A model generated the notes under the pieces. The model did no database searches. It saw only the letters and a program-made list of their open reading frames with translations, and had not been told where the DNA came from. From an uncultured Victivallales bacterium (GTDB lineage: Bacteria; Verrucomicrobiota; Lentisphaeria; Victivallales; UBA1829), in assembly GCA_934661375.1 (NCBI GenBank), contig CAKUJH010000041.1, forward strand, positions 1 through 26,806: 26,806 nt of DNA, given 5' to 3'. Made by a program: the position numbers and the translations under genes. Of this stretch, positions 1 to 7,276 are shown one piece after another; the stretch's first letter is position 1, and every line of letters begins with the position of its first letter.

Positions 1-28
1 GACTAAATGCACAAAAATCACGCTCAAT

Positions 29-67
29 GTGCGTTTACATTGACAATCGTGCGTTTACATTGACAAT
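29..67. repeat. Two-copy 19-bp direct repeat, possible IS21-family end
   Basis: Bases 29-47 and 49-67 are identical 19-mers with a 20-base period. Read on the minus strand, each copy contains TGTCAATGTAAACGCAC. IS21-family elements typically have ends that begin TGT/end ACA and carry several internal subterminal repeats of about this size, so this may be the right end of an element whose body lies left of the window. The outer copy would end at ...TTGACA (60-65). No istA or istB coding sequence is visible because the window starts here. The copies could instead be a two-site protein-binding region. Confidence 0.4.
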
Positions 68-74
68 TCACCTT

Positions 75-111
75 GAAAAAAGCGTCCGCCGGAACAGCAG
101 ACGCCTTTTTC
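75..111 (-). terminator. Intrinsic terminator of the NSS transporter gene
   Basis: On the minus strand GCGTC (100-104 region) pairs with GACGC (82-86 region). The stem is extended by A/T pairs on both flanks and followed by a run of six T. It starts about 40 bases after the transporter stop codon. The A-tract on the other side means it could also work for transcription from the left. Confidence 0.8.
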
Positions 112-152
112 AACAGATATAACGACAGAAAACAGCCGTGAAGTTTTCGGTG

Positions 153-1556
153 TTACAGGTTCAGCAGATTGAACCGTTTGACAATACCGATGATCCAGAT
201 CAGCAGCACCACCGCCGGCAGAATCCAGGTAATGTAGAAGGACAGGAAACGCGGAAAATTGAATCCGCTGCCGGTATTCGCTTCCGTCAGGAAATTCTGG
301 ATTCCCCAGCCGCGGCGGCGTGTGCAGAACAGAATCAGCAGCAATGCACCCAGCGGCAGAAAATTGTCGCTGACAATGAAATCTTCCAGATCCAGCACCG
401 AAGAACCTTTGCCGAGCGGCTGGAAATTCTGCCAGAGATTAAATCCCAGAATACAGGGCAGAGAAAGAATGAACAGCAGTACTCCGGTTCCCGCGGTCGA
501 TTTCCGCCGGGAGAGATGCAGTTCGTCAATCCCGAAGGCAATCACATTTTCCGCCACGGCAATCAGGGTGGTTACCGCGGCAATGCTGAGGAACAGGAAA
601 AAGATGAAGCCGCGGACCATGCCGTATTCCATGTTGAGGAAAATACGGGGCAGCGTCACGAAAATCAGCGAAGGCCCCTGATCCGGCGCAATGCCGTACG
701 AAAAACAGCTGGGAAAAATGATCAGCCCGGCGCAGATGGCAACAAACGTATCCAGAGTGATGATGATCGTCGCTTCCTGCGGCAGGGATTGCGATTTTGC
801 CACGTAGCTGCCGCAAATGGCAATACTGCCGATACCGAGACTGAGCGTGAAAAATGCCTGTGTCATGGCGGCATGAACCGCCGGCCAGAATCCGCTCTGC
901 TGCAGATGAGATATATCCGGCATCAGGAAAAATTTCAGCCCGGACGAAGCATTCGGCAGCCGGCACGCCTGAATCGCCAGACCGATCAGCAGCAGGAAAA
1001 GACCCGCCATCATGATTTTGGTTACGCGTTCCACGCCGGCTTTCAGTCCAGCGGCACAGACCACCACCGTCAAACCGATTGCAATGTAAGTGAACAGAAT
1101 CTGACGGCCGGGTGCAGCCAGAAATCCGCCGAAAAATTCAGAAACCCCTTCGGCACCGACCGTCTTGAACGTTCCGGTCATGAAATACCAGGTGTACGCC
1201 AGCAGCCAGCCGGTGATGACGGTATAGAACATCAGCAGGATCAGGTTGCCGGTAAAAAACAGCATCCCCGGTTTTTCCCACGGCAGAGCCCGTTCCGGAT
1301 TCTTGAGTTTTTTATAGCAGCCGACCAGATCCAGCTGTCCCGCACGACCGATGGAAAGTTCCATCACCATCACCGGAAAACCGAGCAGAACCAGAAAAAA
1401 CAGATACATCAGAACAAAAAACGCTCCGCCGTACTGCCCGGTAATGTACGGGAAACGCCAGATGTTGCCCAAACCGATCGCGCATCCTGCCGTCAGCAGA
1501 ATGAAGCCCAAACGGGACGCCAGCATTTCGCGTCCGCCGGAAGATTGTGTACTCAC
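153..1556 (-). CDS. Sodium-dependent transporter, NSS/SNF family
   Basis: This 467-residue protein is very hydrophobic throughout, with about 11-12 predicted membrane helices, and belongs to the neurotransmitter:sodium symporter family. The N-terminus has the family's first-helix signature at residues about 23-40 (AGCAIGLGNIWRFPY), where the helix unwinds around substrate and Na+. Family members import amino acids or related small amines using the sodium gradient; the substrate cannot be read from sequence. The length is usual for bacterial members. The start is GTG at 1556, preceded by AAGGAGAGG about 7 bases upstream. The gene stands alone, with its own promoter (1599-1627) and terminator (75-111), and is divergent from the lipoprotein gene at 1833. 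Confidence 0.93.
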   Translation of the reverse strand: MSTQSSGGREMLASRLGFILLTAGCAIGLGNIWRFPYITGQYGGAFFVLMYLFFLVLLGFPVMVMELSIGRAGQLDLVGCYKKLKNPERALPWEKPGMLFFTGNLILLMFYTVITGWLLAYTWYFMTGTFKTVGAEGVSEFFGGFLAAPGRQILFTYIAIGLTVVVCAAGLKAGVERVTKIMMAGLFLLLIGLAIQACRLPNASSGLKFFLMPDISHLQQSGFWPAVHAAMTQAFFTLSLGIGSIAICGSYVAKSQSLPQEATIIITLDTFVAICAGLIIFPSCFSYGIAPDQGPSLIFVTLPRIFLNMEYGMVRGFIFFLFLSIAAVTTLIAVAENVIAFGIDELHLSRRKSTAGTGVLLFILSLPCILGFNLWQNFQPLGKGSSVLDLEDFIVSDNFLPLGALLLILFCTRRRGWGIQNFLTEANTGSGFNFPRFLSFYITWILPAVVLLIWIIGIVKRFNLLNL

Positions 1557-1598
1557 AGAAGAACCTCTCCTTTTGAAAAATTAAACATATAATCCGGT

Positions 1599-1627
1599 AA
1601 TGTACCACAGGAATAAGATTTCTGCAA
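1599..1627 (-). promoter_or_regulatory. Predicted sigma70-type promoter for the NSS transporter
   Basis: On the minus strand, TTGCAG (1622-1627) and TACATT (1599-1604) are separated by 17 bases, about 43 bases before the GTG start. The -10 box is only a fair match. Confidence 0.45.
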
Positions 1628-1733
1628 ACCGGAAAGCGGAATTATCTGCTGTTCTTTCGATAAAAAAAATGCTCATGCCGTCCGGCATTCAGAAAATCCC
1701 GAAATTTTTTCATGACAAAACAGATGATTCGGC

Positions 1734-1761
1734 TTGACTTTCCGGCTTTCCGATATATCTT
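1734..1761 (+). promoter_or_regulatory. Predicted promoter for the lipoprotein gene at 1833
   Basis: TTGACT (1734-1739) and TATCTT (1756-1761) are separated by 16 bases, about 70 bases before the start codon. The rest of the 1557-1832 gap holds the divergent transporter promoter and a short palindrome (ATGCCG-TC-CGGCAT, around 1676-1689); I see no gene in it. Confidence 0.55.
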
Positions 1762-1832
1762 GTTCAAAATTTCCGGACAGCAATCCGGAAATGGTTGTTC
1801 AGACATAAAAAACCAAAAAAGGAGTATTCCGC

Positions 1833-2423
1833 ATGAAAAAGATCATGATTGCACTGGCGGCTGTTTTCACCGCCACGATCTTCTCCGCATGTACCGTCAC
1901 CAACACCAGTGATGCAGGCACCATGAACCTGTATCCGGAACTTTACAAACCCTCCACGGCTTACCGTCCGAAATATAACGTCGATCTGACCAATAAAGTT
2001 TCCGGCGACGCCAATGTTCACATCCTGTTCGGCATCTTCGTCTGGGGCGAAAGCAAATTCGCCGACAATGCCAGCATCTTCCCGAGCGACGGTGCTTTTG
2101 CCTGGCTGAACACCCTGCTGCCCTCCGCCAAAAACATCTCCGCTCAGGCAGCGTTCTACAAAGCCTGCTCCACTTACAAGCAGCCCCAGACCAACAAGCC
2201 GGCTGATGCCATCATCGCCGCCCGGTACGAAATCGTCACCACCGACTATTTCCTGTACCAGAACATGAAGACCAAAGTTACCGGTTATCCGGCGGTCATG
2301 GAAGGCCTCGAAAAGGTCAAAGTCCTGCCCTTCTATGTGGATGGCAAAGGCAATCTCCATGTGCTTTCCGGCAGCGATGTCTATTATAACATCGCCCCGA
2401 CGGTCAAAATCGGCTGGTTCTGA
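1833..2423 (+). CDS. Small lipoprotein of unknown function
   Basis: The 196-residue product begins with a clear lipoprotein signal: MKK, a hydrophobic stretch, then the lipobox FSAC with the lipidated cysteine at residue 20. The mature part has about 175 residues, with no membrane segment and no motif I can assign. A stretch near residues 64-72 (LFGIFVWGESK) faintly recalls TRL-like small lipoproteins, but I would not name it on that. AAGGAG lies 8-9 bases before the ATG. The reading frame is rich in C-ending codons such as ATC, AAC and ACC, which may reflect good expression. The stop codon abuts the possible attenuator before the next gene. Confidence 0.85.
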   Translation: MKKIMIALAAVFTATIFSACTVTNTSDAGTMNLYPELYKPSTAYRPKYNVDLTNKVSGDANVHILFGIFVWGESKFADNASIFPSDGAFAWLNTLLPSAKNISAQAAFYKACSTYKQPQTNKPADAIIAARYEIVTTDYFLYQNMKTKVTGYPAVMEGLEKVKVLPFYVDGKGNLHVLSGSDVYYNIAPTVKIGWF

Positions 2424-2490
2424 CCGACCGTCTCATGAATTCTGAACAACCTGCATGGAGAGGTCGGTCCGCCGGCTTCTCCTTTTTTTT
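2423..2490 (+). promoter_or_regulatory. Terminator with a competing upstream hairpin (possible attenuator)
   Basis: Two mutually exclusive structures share bases 2457-2468. The terminator pairs 2457-2467 with 2472-2482 around a four-base loop (TCCG), 11 pairs including two G-U, followed directly by eight T (2483-2490). The alternative pairs ACCGACC (2423-2429) with GGTCGGT (2462-2468), extended by TCTC with GAGA. The 5' arm of the alternative begins at the last base of the upstream stop codon. The next gene's ATG is 16 bases after the T run. Regulation is inferred from this geometry only. Confidence 0.5.
2457..2490 (+). terminator. Intrinsic terminator after the lipoprotein gene
   Basis: This is an 11-bp stem (2457-2467 with 2472-2482) with loop TCCG and a T8 tract. 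It lies between two genes on the same strand, so the downstream gene depends on read-through or on a promoter I did not find. Confidence 0.85.
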
Positions 2491-2505
2491 GAAATGAGGT
2501 GCCTT

Positions 2506-3267
2506 ATGCAGACTTTCCGCTCATCCGCCGTTCTCCTGTTCTCCTGTTGCTCTCTCCTGGCTCAAACGCAGAATCCGGGCGCCAAGGAACAGGACAATCA
2601 GCTCTCCCTTCCCGTTACCATTCAGGATACAAAAAAAAACAAAATCGAGGATTACGCAGGAAACTGGATCGCATATCTGCTGACAGACGGCTATCCCTCG
2701 GCGCGGCTGGACACCATGTTCATTCTGGAGAAGGACGGCAAGTGGTCGCAGCAGTCCGGGGAAAACGAGCCGCGCGTCATGGGCAGATTCCGCATGTCCG
2801 ATGATTACGTCTGGCTGATCCCGGAACTGGCAGCCCCCAAGGCGGCTCCGGACAACCGCGGGATTCTGGGCAGACTGATCGGACGCGACAGTTTCATGCT
2901 CACCAGTTCAGCCGGAAATACCAGCATTCTCTACCGCCGGGAAAAATCCATCGCACCGCTCAAAGCGGAAAATCTGGAAGGTGAATGGCTGTTCTATCAG
3001 GTCGATACGAAAAACGGCAAAAAACGGCAGTCGCCGTTCACGCTGAAATTCAAATCGGGAATATATGAAGTCTGCCTTCAGGACAAATCTTTCAAAATTC
3101 CGCAGGGCGCGGAAAAAGGAACCTGGCGGCTGCTCAAAGACCAGGTAGTGCTGAAAAACACCTGCACGGTGCCGGGTCCATGGCAGAATATGAGTTTCTT
3201 CATGCAGTCCGGAAATCTGGTTCTGAATCAGCCGGATGGCGGATGCGTGTACGGAGAAAAGCAATAA
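2506..3267 (+). CDS. Exported protein with two lipocalin-like repeats, function unknown
   Basis: I chose the ATG at 2506 because GAGG lies 6 bases upstream and the product then begins with a signal peptide (residues 1-19, MQTFRSSAVLLFSCCSLLA). A longer frame to 2455 adds an implausible leader. The 253-residue protein has two similar halves, at about residues 48-145 and 156-252. Each opens with G-N/E-W (GNW at 52-54, GEW at 159-161), has a hydrophobic strand around F-I/T-L, then a G-R/T-F/W strand (MGRFRM, KGTWRL). This pattern is typical of small lipocalin-like beta-barrels, so an internal duplication is likely. Processing by signal peptidase I after LLA or lipidation at Cys14/15 are both possible. 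No catalytic motif is seen. Confidence 0.75.
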   Translation: MQTFRSSAVLLFSCCSLLAQTQNPGAKEQDNQLSLPVTIQDTKKNKIEDYAGNWIAYLLTDGYPSARLDTMFILEKDGKWSQQSGENEPRVMGRFRMSDDYVWLIPELAAPKAAPDNRGILGRLIGRDSFMLTSSAGNTSILYRREKSIAPLKAENLEGEWLFYQVDTKNGKKRQSPFTLKFKSGIYEVCLQDKSFKIPQGAEKGTWRLLKDQVVLKNTCTVPGPWQNMSFFMQSGNLVLNQPDGGCVYGEKQ

Positions 3268-3300
3268 ATCCCCGCCGCACCGGGCATACTTGTCTGAATT

Positions 3301-4365
3301 TCAGGACAGGTACTGTTTCAGCAGTGCGGCACGTACTGCATCCCGTTCGTCCTGTTCGAGTTCGCGCCGCGAATACTTCTGCAGATGCGCACTCTGCACC
3401 AGCAGAAACAGTTCATTCACGGTGTGAATATCCACGTGCCGGAACATCTTCATATCCACACCTAAACGCAAAGCGGACAACGCTTCCAGCGCTTCCTCGC
3501 CGCTGATCAGGTAGGCGTTTTTCAACAGACCGCAGGCGCGGCCGACATGATTCAGCAGAAAATTCCGCCGGATGGAAAGCAAACGCGCACGCGCCTGTTT
3601 CTCATGGATAATGATCTGCCGGATTACCGTTTCCAGACGTTCGATGATCTGCATTTCACTTCGCCCCAGGGAACTTTCATTGGAAATCTGATACAGATTC
3701 CCCTGATTTTTGCTTCCCTCGCCGAAAAATCCGCGCGCCGTCATTCCCAGTTTGTTCACCGCCTGCAGCACGGCTTTGATCTGTCCGGAAAGCACCAGAC
3801 CGGGTAAATGCAGCATGACAGATGCGCGCATGGCGGTTCCCAGATTGGTCGGACATTCGGTCAGAAAACCAAGCCGTTCATCATAAGCAAACGGCAGACG
3901 CGCCGACAGCAGATCATCAAAACGGTCAATGCGGTTCCAGAGTTCCTTCAGCTGAAATCCCGGAGCAAGCACCTGAATCCGCAGGTGATCTTCCTCGTTG
4001 ATCATGACAAATGTCCCCTGCTCCCGGTTGGTCACCAGAGCCGCTCCATGACGCGGATTCATGAATTCACGACCGATCAGATGACGTTCCAGCAGAAACC
4101 CGCGGTCCAGTACGGAAAGTTCATCCATAGGGAATTCACAGATCCGGAAATTTTCCTTCTCCGCGGTATCACGCAAAGCTGCCAGCACTTCGTCCCGGAC
4201 AGCGCACAACGTGTCATCATCCGCCCGGACGGGGAACATCTCGCCCTGCAGATTGCGCGCCAGACGAATTCGGCTGCTGAGGGCAATGTCATCATCCGGT
4301 CCGCTGTCGGAAATCCAGCATACCTTCTGCCGGAAAAGCTCATTGATTTTTTCTGCCGGCGTCAT
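3301..4365 (-). CDS. mcsB: Protein arginine kinase McsB
   Basis: McsB transfers phosphate from ATP to arginine side chains of proteins, marking them for ClpC-ClpP degradation. The 354-residue length fits the family. The guanido-kinase fold motifs are present: SSRIRLARN (30-38, nucleotide-binding arginines), NEEDHLRIQ (123-131, catalytic Glu), C171 in LTECPTN, GTAMRAS (176-182) and RGFFGEGS (211-218). Near the C-terminus is RDAVRA (341-346), matching the RDxxRA site that binds phospho-arginine allosterically in characterised McsB. The ATG follows the mcsA stop by one base, with GGAG inside the end of mcsA, so the two are translationally coupled. It is the last gene of the gltX operon. Its end faces the plus-strand gene ending at 3267, with no clear terminator between. 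Confidence 0.95.
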   Translation of the reverse strand: MTPAEKINELFRQKVCWISDSGPDDDIALSSRIRLARNLQGEMFPVRADDDTLCAVRDEVLAALRDTAEKENFRICEFPMDELSVLDRGFLLERHLIGREFMNPRHGAALVTNREQGTFVMINEEDHLRIQVLAPGFQLKELWNRIDRFDDLLSARLPFAYDERLGFLTECPTNLGTAMRASVMLHLPGLVLSGQIKAVLQAVNKLGMTARGFFGEGSKNQGNLYQISNESSLGRSEMQIIERLETVIRQIIIHEKQARARLLSIRRNFLLNHVGRACGLLKNAYLISGEEALEALSALRLGVDMKMFRHVDIHTVNELFLLVQSAHLQKYSRRELEQDERDAVRAALLKQYLS

Positions 4366-4366
4366 A

Positions 4367-4933
4367 TCACTCTCCGGTCTCCTTGAGTTTTTTCGTCAGT
4401 TCCTGTATCCGGTCGCGGAGAACCGCCGCTTCTTCGTATTCCTCCCGTTTGATCCTGATTTCCAGCTCTTTGCGCAGAGATTCCAGCTCACGGCGCAGGA
4501 GGGTCATTTCCCGGACAGGATGTCCGGCAGGAGCTGATGACAGCGGAATTTTCCCCTGATGTTCCGAACCGTGATGCATATTCGCCAGCAGCTGTTCAAT
4601 CACCGGACCGAATGCGGAATAACAGTCCGGACACCCCAGATACCCGGTCTTGCGGAATTGTTTCAGCTCCCAGCCGCAGACAGGACAGACCACCGTCCGC
4701 TCCTCTTCCGAAGCGGTTTCATCCGTCTTCGTGCCGGATTCGGCAGCGGCGTCAGCGACTTTCCCCGCCAGATTGATCAGCATTTCCGCCAGATTGAAAT
4801 CCTGCAGTTCCGGCGTATTCGCGGCTTTCTCCGCCGCACATTCCGCACACAGATGAACAGACTGTATTTTTCCGTTCATGATCTGCTGCACGTGAATGGT
4901 CGCTTCGTTTTTGTGGCAGTTCTGGCAAAGCAT
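4367..4933 (-). CDS. mcsA: McsA, zinc-binding activator of McsB with UVR motif
   Basis: McsA activates the arginine kinase McsB and links it to ClpC. The 188-residue product has four CxxC pairs: C3/C6, C29/C32, C83/C86 and C101/C104, as expected for its two zinc sites. A C-terminal UvrB/UvrC-type coiled-coil segment spans about 145-186, with the EEYEEAAVLRDRI core at 164-176. A similar UVR motif occurs in ClpC of this window (about 445-480). The start ATG has GGAAGG about 8 bases upstream. It follows the D123-like gene after 34 bases and directly precedes mcsB, the order known from Firmicutes, but without ctsR or clpC alongside. Confidence 0.93.
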   Translation of the reverse strand: MLCQNCHKNEATIHVQQIMNGKIQSVHLCAECAAEKAANTPELQDFNLAEMLINLAGKVADAAAESGTKTDETASEEERTVVCPVCGWELKQFRKTGYLGCPDCYSAFGPVIEQLLANMHHGSEHQGKIPLSSAPAGHPVREMTLLRRELESLRKELEIRIKREEYEEAAVLRDRIQELTKKLKETGE

Positions 4934-4967
4934 GAAAATACCTTCCTTCCGCGGAACCGGTCCCGGT

Positions 4968-5687
4968 TCAGAAATGTACGTTTACTTCGCCCGACACCTT
5001 GTGCGGCGGCGGCACGATCCGGCAGTCGCCGGGTTCATTCCAATCGCGATCCCAGGTATTGTACATCAGCGGTTCGGTCGGTTCACCCCAGGGATTCAGA
5101 TCCACAATCAGAATTTCACCGCTGGATTTGAAGTAAATATCCATCGCCAGATCACGCACAGGCAGCTGCGGCGCAAGGCGTTCCACCAACGCGCAGGCAC
5201 GTTTCCAATATTTTTCCCGGCGTTCCGGCAGACGGCGGAAATGACGGATCAGCCAGTACTGACTCATCCCCGCCAGCTTTCCGTCCTTGATGAACAGACG
5301 GAATTCACGCGCCGGCTGCATCCGGCGGAACGGCCGTACACAGATGCACGTAACCAGTCCGGCATCAGCGGTCTGGCGGACTTTCACACTGGAACACAGA
5401 ATGCGCCAGGCGCTTTTCGCCGAATGCACGGCGCCGCGCTTGATCAGAAAACGCTCCGTATCCGTCGGGGCTGCCGTGTCCACCGACAGAAAACGCAGAC
5501 TGGGAAATTTATCCATCGCATGTTCCAGTTTCGGCAGAAACTCCTTCACGGCTGGATCTTCCTCCTGCCGTCCGGCTTTCAGCGCATCCAGCACTGCCGC
5601 ATTCATTTCCACAAAAACAGTCGGAAAACAATCCGAAGCAATCTTCGAATACCATTCCGGCATCCGGAAAACATTCATGTCTGTCAT
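4968..5687 (-). CDS. CDC123/D123-like ATP-grasp protein
   Basis: The 239-residue protein matches the CDC123/D123 family by eye. A lysine segment (IKRG, K83) is followed by SAKSAW (89-94), the counterpart of the family's SPKDA-W block. Then come EFR (128-130), GMSQYW (140-145), MDIYF (182-186) and VDLNPWGEPTEPL (195-207), with D196 and N198 in the usual metal-binding positions. Eukaryotic CDC123 is a divergent ATP-grasp protein needed to assemble eIF2; bacterial members have no settled function, and ligation or modification of a protein is a reasonable guess only. GGGAGG lies 8 bases before the ATG. It is in the gltX-def-mcsAB operon. C-terminal and core motifs are intact, so activity is plausible. 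Confidence 0.8.
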   Translation of the reverse strand: MTDMNVFRMPEWYSKIASDCFPTVFVEMNAAVLDALKAGRQEEDPAVKEFLPKLEHAMDKFPSLRFLSVDTAAPTDTERFLIKRGAVHSAKSAWRILCSSVKVRQTADAGLVTCICVRPFRRMQPAREFRLFIKDGKLAGMSQYWLIRHFRRLPERREKYWKRACALVERLAPQLPVRDLAMDIYFKSSGEILIVDLNPWGEPTEPLMYNTWDRDWNEPGDCRIVPPPHKVSGEVNVHF

Positions 5688-5711
5688 GTCAGAACCTCCC
5701 TGTCAGGGTTG

Positions 5712-6650
5712 TTAAAAATCATCGTCATCCGGTCCCGGTTCCGGCGGCGGATTCAACGCCAGCCGAACCCGCCGGAACACCACCAGATAATACAGAAAGA
5801 ATACCAGAAAAAACACCATCTGCGGTGAAATCATCGGCACCGAGAAAAAGGAATACAACGCAGTTGCAGCCATGGTGGGAAACGAGGTGTAAATCAGCAG
5901 AACCACGAGCTGTTTGAACGTCAGTTTCCGTTCCGACATCCCGTTCCAGAAAAACTGCATCGCACTGAAAAACAATACCGCCCCGATCACCATCATGGAC
6001 AAACTGAACAGCGCTGTGAAAAAGATAAACAGACGCAGCAGCAGAAGCAGTGTCCCGGTCGTGCTGTCTGCCGTCATCTCATACTCGGTCAGCTTCAGTT
6101 TCGCACCCGGTTCCAGAACGAAACGGGAACTCAGAAAATCATACAGCTCCTGCCGGGAATTCACCGAGAAAAAGGATCTTCCCTGTCCGCTGCGGTCCGC
6201 CATATCGGCAGGAAGCGGAAAAACCATGAACCGCCCTTTCCCGCTGTCCGCATAATTCTCAACCCAGACAACCAGTCCGCGATCCATGCAGAGCACTCCA
6301 GCCGGAGTGTTCCATTTCTGAACATCGGCAGCGGTCAGTGTCTTGCCCGGATAATAATCAAAACGCAGCTGATCCGTCAGCAGATAACTCTGTTTTTCCT
6401 GCGGAGGGTTCAAGGTTCGCACTCCTTCGGCGCGGGTGAACCGCAAACTGCCGATCTGTTCATACAGATTTCCGCAGACAGTCCGGATTCGGGAAGAGTA
6501 AATCCACGAATGTCCCAGCGTCAACGCCAGCGACAGCAGCAGACTCAGCAGAACCAGATGAAGAACCGCCTTGCGGAAACGGCAATCCAGCAGATTCAGA
6601 AAAAATGCCGGTCCGGAAAAAACATTGAACAGCGTTCTGAAAAACCCCAT
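5712..6650 (-). CDS. Membrane protein with large extracytoplasmic loop, unknown function
   Basis: The product has about 312 residues. One N-terminal membrane helix (about 28-50) is followed by a soluble region of roughly 150 residues, then about four helices between residues 205 and 295, and a short proline- and aspartate-rich tail (PPPEPGPDDDDF). This layout resembles DUF1189-type proteins, but I cannot confirm the family. The start is either GTG at 6656, overlapping the def stop by four bases, or ATG at 6650, which I prefer because it is ATG; neither has a strong ribosome-binding site, so translation is probably coupled to def. Its place between def and the D123-like gene gives no direct clue to its role. 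Confidence 0.78.
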   Translation of the reverse strand: MGFFRTLFNVFSGPAFFLNLLDCRFRKAVLHLVLLSLLLSLALTLGHSWIYSSRIRTVCGNLYEQIGSLRFTRAEGVRTLNPPQEKQSYLLTDQLRFDYYPGKTLTAADVQKWNTPAGVLCMDRGLVVWVENYADSGKGRFMVFPLPADMADRSGQGRSFFSVNSRQELYDFLSSRFVLEPGAKLKLTEYEMTADSTTGTLLLLLRLFIFFTALFSLSMMVIGAVLFFSAMQFFWNGMSERKLTFKQLVVLLIYTSFPTMAATALYSFFSVPMISPQMVFFLVFFLYYLVVFRRVRLALNPPPEPGPDDDDF

Positions 6651-6652
6651 GT

Positions 6653-7252
6653 TCACACCAGACGCTGAAGTTTGTAACCGCGGGCACCGTATTTTTTGAT
6701 GATTTTCTGCAGTTGAGGCAGAATCTCTTCATACGCAGGGCTTTGCACACGCTGGACATAAACGGTCCCATCCAGATGATCCAGTTCATGCTGAATCGCC
6801 CGCGCCAGAAAACCGCCGCAGTCGACATGCACTTCCGGACCATCCATGATGCGGGCTTTCAGAACCACCGAAACCGGGCGTTCCACCGGAGCATAAATGC
6901 GCGGCACACTCAAACAGCCTTCCTCATAGAAATCCGTAACCGGCGAGAATGATTCAATCACCGGATTGATCAGCACCATCGGCATGAGAGGCAGCAGCTC
7001 CCGTTCCCCCGGCGACAGCGGAGCATTCGGATCTTTCGGACGCGGCACGTCCAGAGCCACGATCCGCAGGGGTACACCGACCTGCTGTCCTGCCAAGCCC
7101 ACGCCGTCATGTTTATACATAAGCTCAAGCATCGCTCTGCCCAATGCCCGAATTTCATCCGTAACCTGCTCAATTTCACGGGCTTTCTGATGCAGACACA
7201 TCTCACCCAGATATTTCATGGTGAGCGTTTTCTTTTTTCCGATTCCCAGCAT
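6653..7252 (-). CDS. def: Peptide deformylase
   Basis: This enzyme removes the formyl group from the N-terminal methionine of new proteins. All three family motifs are present: GVGLAGQQ (50-57), EGCLS (111-115, metal ligand C113) and HELDH (155-159, metal-binding histidines and catalytic Glu). The first motif has Gly where most deformylases have the second Ala (GxGLAAxQ), a small oddity. At 199 residues it is slightly long. The extra length is an N-terminal MLGIGKKKTLT before the usual MKYLGE-like start and an insert around 72-88 (PKDPNAPLSPGERELL). The longer start is supported by AAAGGGA about 6 bases upstream. It lies 24 bases after gltX, in the same operon. Confidence 0.95.
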   Translation of the reverse strand: MLGIGKKKTLTMKYLGEMCLHQKAREIEQVTDEIRALGRAMLELMYKHDGVGLAGQQVGVPLRIVALDVPRPKDPNAPLSPGERELLPLMPMVLINPVIESFSPVTDFYEEGCLSVPRIYAPVERPVSVVLKARIMDGPEVHVDCGGFLARAIQHELDHLDGTVYVQRVQSPAYEEILPQLQKIIKKYGARGYKLQRLV

Positions 7253-7276
7253 AGCAGTCCCTTTATGTTAAATCAT

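Noticed and set aside
29..67. CRISPR array
   Set aside because: There are only two units, separated by one base, with no spacers and no cas gene.
138..1592. Long plus-strand open frame (484 codons) opposite the NSS transporter
   Set aside because: The translation is rich in Gln, Arg and His with no domain. It is the complement of a clear membrane transporter gene and has no ribosome-binding site.
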